Shown: positions 1 to 7,993, numbered from the stretch's first letter. The stretch: DNA of 64,000 nucleotides from an uncultured Faecalibacterium sp. (GCA_934511465.1 CAKSWG010000003.1:1-64000), one strand, 5' to 3'. Notes: a model not told the origin generated them from the sequence alone. Made by a program: numbers and translations.

Positions 1-1083
1 ACGGTGCTTACCGGCTGCTACCCGCAGGCTTTCCCGGAGGAAGCCGCCCAGTTCACCGAGGCCGACCTTGTGTGCGGCAACGGCGACCGCAAGGCCATCT
101 TAGAGAATGTGCAAAAGCTCTTGGACGGCCACGAGCGCATCGTGGCCATCACGCCCCACCAGCGCGGCGAGCAGTTCGAGGAGCTGCCCGTGGAGCGGTT
201 CGAGACCCACACCCGCGCCTTTATCAAGGTGGAGGACGGCTGCAACCGTCAGTGCGCCTACTGCGTCATCCCCCGCGCCCGCGGCCCGGTGCGCAGCCGC
301 AGCGAAGCCAGCATCCTTGCCGAGCTGCGCCAGCTGGCCGCTGCCGGCTACCGCGAAGTGGTGCTCAGCGCCATCTCGCTGCCCAGTTACGGTCTGGACA
401 CCGGCACCAACCTTGTGGAGCTGGTGGAAAAATGCGCGCAGGTGGAGGGCATCCAGCGCATCCGCTTGGGCAGTCTGGACCCGGATATGCTCACGCCGGA
501 GTTCATCACACGCCTTGCCGCGGTGGAAAAGCTCTGCCCCCAGTACCACCTCAGCCTGCAAAGCGGCTGCACCGCCACCCTGCGCCGGATGCGCCGTGTG
601 TACACTGCCGAGCAGTATGCACAGGTGGTGGACCAGCTGCGCGCCGCCTACGGCAGCCGCCCGGTCAGCTTTACCACCGACTGCATCTGCGGCTTCCCCG
701 GTGAGACGGAAGCCGATTTTGAAGAGAGCTGCGAGTTTTTGAAAAAGATCGGCTTTTTGAAGGTGCATGTATTCCCCTACTCCCGCCGCAGCGGCACGCC
801 CGCCTACGACTTCCCCCAGCAGGTGCACGAGCGGGAAAAGCAGGAGCGCAGCCGCCGGATGAACGCCATTGCCGAGGAGGTGCGCCGCGCGGTGCTGGCC
901 GCCTATGTGGGCACCGAGGACGATGTACTGCTGGAAACGCCCCTTTCCGGCACGCTGTTTACCGGCTACACCCGGCTGTACGTGCCGGTGGTGGTGTCCG
1001 CCCCCGGCCACGAAAGCGGGCAGATCGTGCACGTACGCTTGGGCGAATACGACGGCGAGCGGGTGCGTGCAGCACTTTGCTGA
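1..1083 (+). CDS. mtaB: tRNA methylthiotransferase, MtaB type (5' end missing)
   Basis: Radical-SAM methylthiotransferase that adds a methylthio group to t6A37 of tRNA. The frame is open at base 1, so the N-terminus lies outside the window; about 360 residues are present. The first visible motif TGCYPQA holds a cysteine of the UPF0004 cluster domain, followed by VCGNGD. The radical-SAM triad is in GCNRQCAYC, and the C-terminus is a TRAM-like RNA-binding segment (LSGTLFTGYTRLYVPV). Assignment to MtaB rather than MiaB rests on overall resemblance (TGCYPQA, VEDGCNRQCAYC) and is less certain than the superfamily. Confidence 0.88.
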   Translation, partial: TVLTGCYPQAFPEEAAQFTEADLVCGNGDRKAILENVQKLLDGHERIVAITPHQRGEQFEELPVERFETHTRAFIKVEDGCNRQCAYCVIPRARGPVRSRSEASILAELRQLAAAGYREVVLSAISLPSYGLDTGTNLVELVEKCAQVEGIQRIRLGSLDPDMLTPEFITRLAAVEKLCPQYHLSLQSGCTATLRRMRRVYTAEQYAQVVDQLRAAYGSRPVSFTTDCICGFPGETEADFEESCEFLKKIGFLKVHVFPYSRRSGTPAYDFPQQVHEREKQERSRRMNAIAEEVRRAVLAAYVGTEDDVLLETPLSGTLFTGYTRLYVPVVVSAPGHESGQIVHVRLGEYDGERVRAALC

Positions 1084-1203
1084 GTTTACGCGGTTAAAAT
1101 TGTGGATTCTGTACAGAGGGACGAATACAACAAATTTTTAACAAATTTTGCGTTTTATCCCTTTTCATGCAGCATGCTTTATGATAAAATGAAAGTGGAT
1201 CAC

Positions 1204-1297
1204 CCGGGGCGCAGCGCTGTTTTGCAGCAGTGCGGTACCAATGTGCCCCGGAAGCACCCCGTTTTTTGCGGCAGAAGCGCTGCCGCAAGCAGGGTGC
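1204..1297 (+). promoter_or_regulatory. Structured 5' leader of the hydrogenase gene
   Basis: Two stem-loops can be drawn between the upstream gene and the hydrogenase start. CCGGGGC (1204-1210) pairs with GCCCCGG (1245-1251). GCACCC (1254-1259) pairs with GGGTGC (1292-1297) and encloses GCGGCAG/CTGCCGC (1268-1286). A possible -10 (TAAAAT) lies upstream near 1184. I match it to no known riboswitch class, and no ligand is inferred. Confidence 0.4.
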
Positions 1298-1336
1298 CGC
1301 CCGTTTGTTTTTGAACAAAGCAAGGAGAGAATTGGA

Positions 1337-2887
1337 ATGAGTTTCAGAGGAATCAATACCACGGTCATCCAGATCCGCCGTCAGGTGTTTACCGAGGTGG
1401 CACGCATGGCCTACGCCAACGTGAAGGGCGAGCAGGCCAACCACCTGATGCGCAAGATCCCTTATACCATCATCCCCGGTGAGGAAGGCAAGCTGCGCAA
1501 GGATATCTTTTTGGAGCGCGCCATCGTTGAAGAGCGCGTGCGTCTGGCCATGGGCCTGCCCACCCGCCGCATGGACGAGCACAACAGCGTTGTTTCCGGC
1601 TTGGAAGATGCTTCCATTGCCGATAAGTATTACGATCCCCCGCTGGTGAACGTGGTCAAGTTTGCCTGCAACCGCTGCCCGGAAAAACTGGTCAAGGTGT
1701 CCGACCTGTGTCAGGGCTGCCTTGCCCACCCCTGTATGGAAGTGTGCCCCAAAAAGGCCATCACTTGGGAGAGTGGCCGTTCCATCATCGATCAGGACAA
1801 GTGCATCAAGTGCGGCCGCTGCGTTGGCGTGTGCCCCTACAACGCCATCGTCAAGACCGAGCGTCCCTGCGCCGCTGCCTGCGGCATGGGTGCCATCCAC
1901 TCCGATGAGCTGGGCCGTGCCGAGATCGACTACAGCAAGTGCGTCTCCTGCGGCCAGTGTCTGGTGAACTGCCCCTTCGGTGCCATTGCCGACAAGGGCC
2001 AGATCTACCAGCTGATCCAAGGCTTCAACCGCGGCGACCGCATCTACGCTCTGGTGGCCCCCGCCTTCATCAACCAGTTCCCGGGTCTGGCTTCCACCGG
2101 CAAGCTCAAGGCCGCACTCAAGGCCGTGGGCTTCTACGACGTGGTGGAAGTTGCCATCGGTGCCGACCTGTGCACCGTGGACGAAGCACACGACTTTTTG
2201 GAGGAAGTGCCCGGGAAGCTCAACTTCATGGCAACTTCCTGCTGCCCGGCATGGAGCATGATGGCAAAGACCGCATTCCCGGATCTGGCCAAGAACATCT
2301 CCATGACCATGACCCCCATGGTGTTCACCGCCCGCATGATGAAGCAGAAGGACCCCGAGGCCCGTATGTGCTTCATCGGACCCTGCGCCGCAAAGAAGCT
2401 GGAAGCTTCCCGCCGCACCGTGCGCTCGGATGTGGACTTTGTGCTCACCTTTGAGGAGCTGGCCGGCATCATCGAGGCCAAGGATATCGATACCAGCCTG
2501 CTGGAAGTGGACGAGGACGAAGCTTTGCACGCCGCATCCGCCGCAGGCCGCGGCTTTGCACAGTCCGGCGGCGTGGCAAAGGCCGTTGCCGACAAGATCA
2601 AGGAGTGGCACCCGGATATGGAGGTCAAGATCGCATCCGCACAGGGTCTGGCCGAGTGCAAGAAGCTGCTGATGCTGGCAAAAGCCGGCAAGTACAACGG
2701 CTACCTGCTGGAAGGCATGGGCTGCCCCGGCGGCTGCATTGGCGGCGCAGGCACCATTGCCGACCCCGCACGCACGGCCATCCAGCTGAACAAGTACATC
2801 AAGGAAGCTCCCTTCACCGACCCGGAGGCCAGCCCCTTTATGAGCGAGATCCATGTGCTGAAGGACGACCCCAATTTTGAGCTGTAA
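1337..2887 (+). CDS. Monomeric [FeFe] hydrogenase, group B type
   Basis: Predicted iron-only hydrogenase of 516 residues, expected to couple ferredoxin to H2 evolution or uptake in the cytoplasm. The N-terminal half carries several 4Fe-4S cysteine sets (CIKCGRCVGVCP and CVSCGQCLVNCP among them). The C-terminal half has the three H-cluster motifs: TSCCPAW, GPCAAKKLE (where group A enzymes read MPC-x-x-K) and GMGCPGGCIGGAG. This pattern fits the group B1/B3 family of Clostridia. The ATG at 1337 was chosen because AAGGAGAG lies just upstream; an in-frame extension to 1241 has no such site and falls in the structured leader. Monocistronic, with its own terminator. Confidence 0.9.
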   Translation: MSFRGINTTVIQIRRQVFTEVARMAYANVKGEQANHLMRKIPYTIIPGEEGKLRKDIFLERAIVEERVRLAMGLPTRRMDEHNSVVSGLEDASIADKYYDPPLVNVVKFACNRCPEKLVKVSDLCQGCLAHPCMEVCPKKAITWESGRSIIDQDKCIKCGRCVGVCPYNAIVKTERPCAAACGMGAIHSDELGRAEIDYSKCVSCGQCLVNCPFGAIADKGQIYQLIQGFNRGDRIYALVAPAFINQFPGLASTGKLKAALKAVGFYDVVEVAIGADLCTVDEAHDFLEEVPGKLNFMATSCCPAWSMMAKTAFPDLAKNISMTMTPMVFTARMMKQKDPEARMCFIGPCAAKKLEASRRTVRSDVDFVLTFEELAGIIEAKDIDTSLLEVDEDEALHAASAAGRGFAQSGGVAKAVADKIKEWHPDMEVKIASAQGLAECKKLLMLAKAGKYNGYLLEGMGCPGGCIGGAGTIADPARTAIQLNKYIKEAPFTDPEASPFMSEIHVLKDDPNFEL

Positions 2888-2900
2888 CATTTAACTTTTC

Positions 2901-2940
2901 AACCCGGCAGGGCCCGCAGGCTTTGCCGGGTTTCTTTTTG
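2901..2940 (+). terminator. Rho-independent terminator after the hydrogenase
   Basis: ACCCGGCAG pairs with CTTTGCCGGGT and is followed by TTTCTTTTT, 14 bases after the hydrogenase stop codon. I see nothing further recognisable between it and the promoter at 3095. Confidence 0.85.
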
Positions 2941-3094
2941 CAGAAAAACTTTGATGCTGCTTTTCGCTACACCCCCTTCCCGTGAAAAAGCAAAAGCACC
3001 CATAAATACTGTCCGGGTGAAGCGGAGACGCCCCAACATCGTCAAGCTTTTATTTCCGGTGTGCAACGTTTTTGTGAAAGGTTCACAAGGCGCA

Positions 3095-3123
3095 TTGACA
3101 TTCCCGCCCGGCCATGCTATGGT
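3095..3123 (+). promoter_or_regulatory. Sigma-A-type promoter for the small secreted protein
   Basis: TTGACA (3095-3100), a 17-base spacer, then TATGGT (3118-3123). The leader that follows contains a CCGGTTTT/AAAACCGG hairpin (about 3136-3155) before the ATG at 3193. Confidence 0.7.
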
Positions 3124-3192
3124 AGCATTGAACCACCGGTTTTCCCCAAAACCGGCCAAGGCCGTTTACACGGCAAAGAAAGGCAGATATCC

Positions 3193-3666
3193 ATGACCAA
3201 AACATATAAACGCGTAAGCGCCGCCCTGCTTTCGGTGCTGCTGGTGTGCGTCTTTACCTTTGGTGCCAGCGCCGCCGCCAGCCTGAACGTGGGCATCAAA
3301 TTCTGGAAGGAAAAGTCCGATAAGGAATCCATGGCCAACACCGGCATCGACGCCGACCGTGACGCCACCCTTACCCGGCAATCCAACGGTACCTATACCC
3401 TCACCCTGCCCATCCAGCAGGTGAGCAAGATGGGTATTACCGGCTACCTGACCGGCCTGACCATCGGCGATGTGACCTACACCGGCACCGTCTCCGGTGA
3501 TGTGGCCAAGGGCACCGGCGTGCTTACCATCAAGAACATGCCAGCCTCTGTGCTGACCGGCAGCGACGTGAACAAGGCCCTCACCGTCACCTGCAATATC
3601 CAGATGGACCTGAGCCTTCTGGGCGAGATCAACACCTCCGCCCGCATGTGCATCTGGAACAAATGA
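3193..3666 (+). CDS. Small secreted protein of unknown function
   Basis: A 157-residue protein. The N-terminus is a textbook signal peptide: basic start (MTKTYKR), hydrophobic core and an AxA-like site near GASAAA, so it should be exported. The mature part is rich in Thr, Gly and Val with alternating patterns suggesting an all-beta domain of about 125 residues; the order (SMAN near the start, GTYTLTL, a Tyr near TYTG) weakly recalls NEAT-type domains, but I cannot support a heme-binding claim. The ATG at 3193 directly precedes the signal peptide; an upstream in-frame start would bury it. It stands alone with its own promoter and a shared terminator. Confidence 0.75.
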   Translation: MTKTYKRVSAALLSVLLVCVFTFGASAAASLNVGIKFWKEKSDKESMANTGIDADRDATLTRQSNGTYTLTLPIQQVSKMGITGYLTGLTIGDVTYTGTVSGDVAKGTGVLTIKNMPASVLTGSDVNKALTVTCNIQMDLSLLGEINTSARMCIWNK

Positions 3667-3674
3667 GCTTTTCA

Positions 3675-3719
3675 AAACAAGGAACGGCGTCCCCTCTGGA
3701 ACGCCGTTCCTTGTTTTTT
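3675..3719. terminator. Bidirectional terminator between convergent genes
   Basis: AACAAGGAACGGCGT pairs almost perfectly with ACGCCGTTCCTTGTT. A T-run follows on the plus strand and an A-rich flank (T-run on the minus strand) precedes it, so it can serve both the secreted-protein gene and the leftward gene ending at 3718. Confidence 0.85.
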
Positions 3720-3924
3720 ACCCTTCCATGTGCTTTTCCACAAAGTCGCCAACCATTTTGTCCAGCTGCAAAACGGCGTTCTCGGCACCCTTCATCACCT
3801 TGCGGGTGGTGCGGCGCAGCTGGCGCTGGTTCTGGGTGGCAGCCATTACACCCACGGCACCCAAAGCGGCGCCGGCGGCCATGCCAAGCAGCATCCCGGA
3901 AGAGCTGGTGGATTCGTGTTTCAT
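3718..3924 (-). CDS. Small YtxH-like membrane-associated protein
   Basis: A 68-residue protein with a Gly/Ala-rich hydrophobic segment (MLLGMAAGAALGAVGVMA, about residues 10-27) followed by a basic, helical tail (RQLRRTTRKVMKG). This layout is typical of YtxH-type proteins, which have a short membrane segment and a charged amphipathic tail; function is unknown. The ATG at 3924 has AAAGGAG about eight bases upstream, which decides it over the in-frame ATG at 3948. Divergent from the pyridoxamine kinase gene. Confidence 0.65.
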   Translation of the reverse strand: MKHESTSSSGMLLGMAAGAALGAVGVMAATQNQRQLRRTTRKVMKGAENAVLQLDKMVGDFVEKHMEG

Positions 3925-4019
3925 GTTCAAAACTCCTTTCGGTTCCATTGCGGGGCTCTGGCGCTATTATTTCCTGCAAAAGAATCTGGTATCCGCTTTT
4001 TTTATGCAGAAATTTGTGG

Positions 4020-4025
4020 TATACT
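4020..4025 (+). promoter_or_regulatory. Probable -10 element for the pyridoxamine kinase operon
   Basis: TATACT sits about 80 bases before the kinase start in an AT-rich gap. The matching -35 is poor (T-rich), so only the -10 is called. Confidence 0.4.
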
Positions 4026-4106
4026 GTGTTACGATGTTTCAATGGGCAGGTATGTCCGGCAAAAAATGTCCTGCCCGTTCCGCATACTGGTAAGGAGGTT
4101 CCTTAT

Positions 4107-4943
4107 TTGATACACCCTGTTGAACCCAAAAAAGTGCTCTGCATCCACGACCTTTCCGGCGTGGGCCGTTGCAGCTTGGCAGTGATCCTGCCGGTGCTCT
4201 CGGTCATGGGCGTGCAGCCTGTGGCCCTGCCCACGGTAGTGCTTTCCACCCACACGGGCGGCTTTGGCACACCGGCACGGCTGGACGGCTGCGCCTATGG
4301 TGCGCAGGCGCTGGAGCATTACCATGCCCTTGGCATGGAATTTGACTGCATCTATACCGGTTATCTGGGCGGTGAGGCGCAGGTGGCGCTGGCCGAAAAA
4401 GCCTTTGCCCTGTGGCCTGCCGCCAAAAAAGTTGTGGACCCGGTAATGGGCGATAACGGCAAGGCTTACTCCACGGTCACACCCGCCCTCATCGACCGCA
4501 TCCGGGCGCTGTGCCGCTCTGCCGACCTGATCCTGCCCAACTACACCGAGGCACAGATCTTGCTGGAGCGTGAGCCCGATACCGGCCTGCTCACCGGCGA
4601 AGCCGCGCAGCAGCTGGCCGATGATGTGGCCGCACTGGCACCGGGTGCCGTTGTCACCGGCCTGCCGCTGGGCAAGTACATCGGCTGTGCGGGCAGCGGC
4701 AAAGACCGCTTCCTCATCAAAAAGCTGCACATCAGCCGCAGCTTCCCCGGCACCGGCGATCTGTACGGCGCGGTGCTGATCGGCTCGCTTTTGCAGGGCA
4801 ACGCCCTGAGCGCTGCCGCCGACAACGCCGCCGAGTTCGTGGCGCTGGCCATCCAGAATACCCCCTTGCAGCAGGACACCCGCTATGGTGTCTGGTTCGA
4901 GCCGCTGCTGCCCCGTCTGTGCCCGGTGGCATGGGAAGAGTGA
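4107..4943 (+). CDS. pdxY: Pyridoxamine/pyridoxal kinase (PfkB/ribokinase fold)
   Basis: Predicted ATP-dependent kinase of vitamin B6 vitamers, 278 residues, cytoplasmic, for pyridoxal phosphate salvage. It opens with CIHDLSGVGRCSL and GGFGTPAR (substrate-binding region), then DPVMGDNGK, and the anion-hole motif FPGTGDLYGAVL supplies the catalytic Asp. Start choice: a TTG at 4107 with TAAGGAGG nine bases upstream; the longer frame back to 3648 overlaps the divergent gene and has no homology. The next gene, trmL, begins nine bases after its stop, so the two are probably cotranscribed. Family members are named PdxK or PdxY and I cannot distinguish further. Confidence 0.88.
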   Translation: MIHPVEPKKVLCIHDLSGVGRCSLAVILPVLSVMGVQPVALPTVVLSTHTGGFGTPARLDGCAYGAQALEHYHALGMEFDCIYTGYLGGEAQVALAEKAFALWPAAKKVVDPVMGDNGKAYSTVTPALIDRIRALCRSADLILPNYTEAQILLEREPDTGLLTGEAAQQLADDVAALAPGAVVTGLPLGKYIGCAGSGKDRFLIKKLHISRSFPGTGDLYGAVLIGSLLQGNALSAAADNAAEFVALAIQNTPLQQDTRYGVWFEPLLPRLCPVAWEE

Positions 4944-4952
4944 GGTGCGCCG

Positions 4953-5459
4953 ATGAATGAAAAGCCAACTTTGAACATCGTGCTGGTGGAGCCGCGCATC
5001 CCGCAGAACACCGGCAATGTGGCCCGCACCTGTGCCTGCACGGCCTGCCGTTTGCATCTGGTGGGCCCCATGGGCTTTGCCATCGATGACAAAAAGCTCA
5101 AGCACGCGGGGCTGGACTACTGGCATTATCTCGATATCAGCTATTACGAGAGCCTTGACGAGTTCTTTGCCAAGAACAGCGGCCCTTACTACTATTTTAC
5201 CACCAAAGCGCCGCAGCGCTACACCGATGTGAGCTACCCGGATGGCAGCTATCTGGTGTTTGGGCGCGAGGACGCCGGCCTGCCGGAAGCCCTGCTTGCC
5301 GCCAATCAGGAGCACTGCGTCCGGATGCCCATGCGGGACACCTGCCGCAGCCTGAACCTTTCCAACAGCGTGGCGGTGGGCGTGTACGAGGTGCTGCGCC
5401 AGTGGGATTTCCCGGAGCTTCTGGACCACGGACATTTACGAGATTACGAATGGAAATGA
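4953..5459 (+). CDS. trmL: tRNA (cytidine/uridine-34 2'-O)-methyltransferase
   Basis: SPOUT methyltransferase of 168 residues that 2'-O-methylates the wobble base of tRNA-Leu isoacceptors using SAM. The motifs are those of the small TrmL/YibK class: PRIPQNTGNVARTCAC near the start, LVGPMGF, VFGREDAGLP, and the knotted C-terminal SAM-binding loop with LNLSNSVAVGVYEVLRQ. The ATG at 4953 follows closely on the kinase stop with GAGGTG upstream. DegV follows within nine bases. Confidence 0.93.
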   Translation: MNEKPTLNIVLVEPRIPQNTGNVARTCACTACRLHLVGPMGFAIDDKKLKHAGLDYWHYLDISYYESLDEFFAKNSGPYYYFTTKAPQRYTDVSYPDGSYLVFGREDAGLPEALLAANQEHCVRMPMRDTCRSLNLSNSVAVGVYEVLRQWDFPELLDHGHLRDYEWK

Positions 5460-5467
5460 GGGACATT

Positions 5468-6340
5468 ATGAGCAAGATCGCGATCCTGACCGATTCCTCC
5501 TGCGATATCCCGCAGGAGCTGGCCGAGAAGTACGGCATCGACATCATGAGCTTCCACATCCTGCTGGATGATGTGGACTATATCGAGCGTGAAAGCTGCA
5601 CCAACACCGAGTTCTACGACAAGATGCGCGCAGCAAAGGGCGTGCCCTCCACAGCGGCCATCACGCCCATCCAGTTCTGCGAAAAATACTGCCAGTATGT
5701 GGACGAGGGCTATACCGACGTCATTCATGTGCCCATCAACAAGTCCGGCTCTTCCACCTACAACAACGCCCTCATGGCACAGGGCATGCTGCGGGAAGAG
5801 CGCCCGGAACACCACTTGAAGATCCACCTGCTGGACCCGCACACCTATTCCATGGTGTTTGGCTGGTATCTGTGCGAGATGGCCCGCAAGCTGCAAAACG
5901 GCGCTGAGGTCAACCATGTGATCCGGGAGTTTGAAAAGCAGATGGACTGCATGGAGATCGTTTTGGGACCCTACAGCCTAAAGCAGATGAAAAAGAGCGG
6001 CCGCATCTCCGCTGCCGCTGCTGTGATGGGCGAGCTGATGGGCATCCGCCCCATCATCACCCTGATCGACGGCAAGACCAAGGTGGAAGCCAAGGTGCGC
6101 GGCGATGAAAAAGTTGTACCCACCATGGTGGACCTGTGCAAACAGCGCAGCGAAGGCGTGGAGGACTTTGACTATATGATCGGTCACACCAACATCCCGC
6201 AGGCTGCCGATCTGGAAAAGGCCTGCCGCAAGGCCTTTGGCAAGCCGCCGCTGCTGGTGTTTGAGCTGGGCGGCGTCGTTTCCGCCAACACCGGCCCCGA
6301 CACGGTAGCTCTGGTGTATACCGGCCACCCCAGAGGGTAA
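5468..6340 (+). CDS. DegV family fatty-acid-binding protein
   Basis: A 290-residue DegV/EDD-fold protein. Members bind a fatty acid; several act as the FakB subunit presenting it to the kinase FakA. The N-terminal signature AILTDSSCDIPQ and the later TAAITPIQF and GPYSLKQMKKSGRI segments are characteristic. The ATG at 5468, with GAGGG upstream, is preferred to the in-frame start 66 bases earlier inside trmL. No fakA gene is visible nearby, so the partner is inferred to lie elsewhere. Last gene before a family A repeat. Confidence 0.9.
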   Translation: MSKIAILTDSSCDIPQELAEKYGIDIMSFHILLDDVDYIERESCTNTEFYDKMRAAKGVPSTAAITPIQFCEKYCQYVDEGYTDVIHVPINKSGSSTYNNALMAQGMLREERPEHHLKIHLLDPHTYSMVFGWYLCEMARKLQNGAEVNHVIREFEKQMDCMEIVLGPYSLKQMKKSGRISAAAAVMGELMGIRPIITLIDGKTKVEAKVRGDEKVVPTMVDLCKQRSEGVEDFDYMIGHTNIPQAADLEKACRKAFGKPPLLVFELGGVVSANTGPDTVALVYTGHPRG

Positions 6341-6596
6341 AACCATCTGAAATGGCCGCCGCTGCGCTTTGGCCACATTCAGAGGAATCATCATTTAAAA
6401 TTTTGGGGTTCAGGAAAGTCTGCGGACTTTCCTGAACCCCATTTTCACAGCAGGGGTCGCAAAGGCAATCGGCAGTTTTCAGCACCTGTTCACCGTTGCG
6501 GCCTTTCCCGTGAAAAGGCAGTTTCGAAACTGCAAATAAAAGATTTCTTTCCGCTGAATATGCCCAAAACAATGCGGAGGGCGTTTTCAATCGTCC
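6341..6596. repeat. Family A palindromic element, copy 1
   Basis: Begins directly after the DegV stop codon. The left end (AACCATCTGAAATGGCC) and the right end (GGGCGTTTTCAATCGTCC) are inverted copies of about 45 bases. Inside, a 36-nt perfect hairpin (6405-6440; stem GGGGTTCAGGAAAGTC, loop TGCG) is followed by ATTTTCAC. Opposed to it is a shorter hairpin, CAGTTTCGAAACTG (6519-6532), preceded by CGTGAAAA. The centre (GGGGTCGC against GTTGCGGCC) is itself an imperfect inverted repeat, so the whole element can fold back. The left hairpin probably terminates DegV transcription. Confidence 0.8.
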
Positions 6597-6604
6597 TTTT
6601 CCCA

Positions 6605-6633
6605 TTGCATTCCGTCTGATTTTATGCTATACT
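6605..6633 (+). promoter_or_regulatory. Sigma-A-type promoter for the queT riboswitch transcript
   Basis: TTGCAT (6605-6610), a 17-base spacer, then TATACT (6628-6633). It lies just beyond the right end of the repeat. Confidence 0.75.
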
Positions 6634-6657
6634 GCCTTCTGCTGTGCTTTTTGCGCG

Positions 6658-6770
6658 GTATCCTTTCAGAGCAACTTAGGATTTTAGGCTCCCCGGTGTG
6701 TCTCGAACCATGCCGGGCCAAACCCACAGGGGCTGGCGGCCCTGTGCGGTCAAAATCATCCCGCTGGAGT
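6658..6770 (+). promoter_or_regulatory. Class III preQ1 riboswitch
   Basis: The leader between the promoter and queT matches, as I recall it, the preQ1-III riboswitch whose structure was solved from Faecalibacterium prausnitzii. Recognisable blocks are AGAGCAACTTAGGATTTTAG, CCCCGG/CCGGG, and the distal stem CACAGGGG/CCCTGTG (about 6725-6747). It ends at CCGCTGGAG, which contains the ribosome binding site of queT (6766-6769). Binding of preQ1 is expected to sequester that site and reduce transporter translation. Identification is from memory of the sequence. Confidence 0.9.
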
Positions 6771-6778
6771 ATTATATC

Positions 6779-7306
6779 ATGAATCAGAATCCTTCCGTCC
6801 GTAAACTGGTGCGCTGCGGCGTGGTCGCAGCCATTTATGTAGTGCTGTGCATGGCTTTGCAGCCGCTCTCCTACGGTGCAGTGCAGGTGCGCGTAGCCGA
6901 GGCACTCTGCCTGCTGCCCGTGTTCGGCACCGAGTACATCGTAGGCGTGGTGCTGGGCTGCTTTTTGGCAAACCTGCTGGGCTCCACCATCGTGGATGTC
7001 ATCTTCGGCACTTTGGCCACCCTGCTTGCCTGCCTTGTCACCTACAAGCTGCGGAACATCCGCTTCAAAGGGCTGGCCCTTGCGGCTTCCCTGCCGCCGG
7101 TGCTGTTCAATGCGGTGATCATCGGCATTGAGATCGCCGTCATGTTCCCGGACCCCACCTCCAGCGCTCCCATCTGGCTGGCCTGCATCACCAACGGCAT
7201 CTCCGTTGGCATTGGCGAGCTGATCAGCTGCACTATTCTGGGCGTGCTGCTGGTAAAGATCATCGAGAGCAACACTGCTCTGCGCAAGGTCTTTGTGGCA
7301 GAATAA
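6779..7306 (+). CDS. queT: QueT-type queuosine precursor transporter
   Basis: A 175-residue integral membrane protein with five or six hydrophobic helices. QueT proteins are substrate-binding (S) components of energy-coupling-factor transporters for queuosine precursors; the shared energising module is not in this window. AIYVVLCMALQPLSYG and VQVRVAEALCLLP are typical of the family. The ATG at 6779 lies nine bases after TGGAG, and that site is part of the preQ1-III riboswitch, which supports substrate and regulation together. The HAD gene follows after 22 bases. Confidence 0.93.
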   Translation: MNQNPSVRKLVRCGVVAAIYVVLCMALQPLSYGAVQVRVAEALCLLPVFGTEYIVGVVLGCFLANLLGSTIVDVIFGTLATLLACLVTYKLRNIRFKGLALAASLPPVLFNAVIIGIEIAVMFPDPTSSAPIWLACITNGISVGIGELISCTILGVLLVKIIESNTALRKVFVAE

Positions 7307-7328
7307 ACACAAAAAACGGAGGGTTTCC

Positions 7329-7979
7329 ATGCAGACGAACGGAATGATCTTCTGGGACTGGAACGGCACATTGCTGGATGATGTTGTTTTTACCCACGGG
7401 TGCCTGAACTGGATGCTGGAGACCCACGGCTACCCGCAGCGGTATGATCTGGCTGCTTACCGTGAAATTTTTGGTTTTCCCATTGAGGAATACTACATCC
7501 GCGCCGGCTTTGATTTTGCAAAGCATCCCTATACAGAGCTGGCCGAGCGCTTTATGGAACACTACAACGCAGGCGTGGATGCCTGCGCACCATCTGCACA
7601 TGCCGCCGAAACGCTGGCCGAACTTTCGCGCCGGGGCTGGCGGCAGAGCGTGCTTTCCGCCTCCCGCCGGGACTACCTGATCGAGCAGGTAGCCGTGCGG
7701 GGCCTGCAAGGCTATTTTACCGAGTTGCTCGGCCTTGCAGACATCTATGGCGTAAGCAAGGTGCAGGTGGGCAAAGCTTGGCTTGCACAAAGCGGCATTG
7801 ACCCTGCCGCCTGCGTAATGGTGGGTGACACCCAGCACGATGCCGAGGTTGCCGCCGCGCTGGGCACAAGGTGTGTGCTCTACACCGGCGGGCACCAGTC
7901 CCGCGCACGGCTCGAAGCCGTGTGCCCGAACGTCATTGACGATCTGGCACAGCTGCCCGCGCTGCTGGAAACCTTATAA
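7329..7979 (+). CDS. HAD-superfamily phosphatase
   Basis: A 216-residue haloacid-dehalogenase hydrolase resembling phosphoglycolate phosphatases. Motif I is FWDWNGTLLDD (the middle residue of the usual DxD is Trp, with Asn in the second Asp position), motif II the Ser in SVLSASRRDYL, motif III a Lys near VSKVQVGKA, and motif IV VMVGDTQHDAE. The DWNGTL form occurs in some HAD subfamilies and need not mean inactivity. Substrate is unknown. The ATG at 7329 follows GGAGGG. It may be cotranscribed with queT, but nothing shows a role in queuosine metabolism. Confidence 0.85.
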   Translation: MQTNGMIFWDWNGTLLDDVVFTHGCLNWMLETHGYPQRYDLAAYREIFGFPIEEYYIRAGFDFAKHPYTELAERFMEHYNAGVDACAPSAHAAETLAELSRRGWRQSVLSASRRDYLIEQVAVRGLQGYFTELLGLADIYGVSKVQVGKAWLAQSGIDPAACVMVGDTQHDAEVAAALGTRCVLYTGGHQSRARLEAVCPNVIDDLAQLPALLETL

Positions 7980-7993
7980 TGTACATCTGACCA

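Noticed and set aside
3648..4943. Long N-terminal extension of the pyridoxamine kinase (431 residues)
   Set aside because: The extension overlaps the convergent terminator and the leftward small gene and has no family similarity; TTG at 4107 has a strong ribosome site and begins at the homologous region.
7342..7380. Inactive HAD phosphatase because motif I reads DWNGT
   Set aside because: The nucleophile Asp is present (WDWNGTLLDD), and Asn at the second position is seen in HAD subfamilies, so inactivity cannot be concluded.
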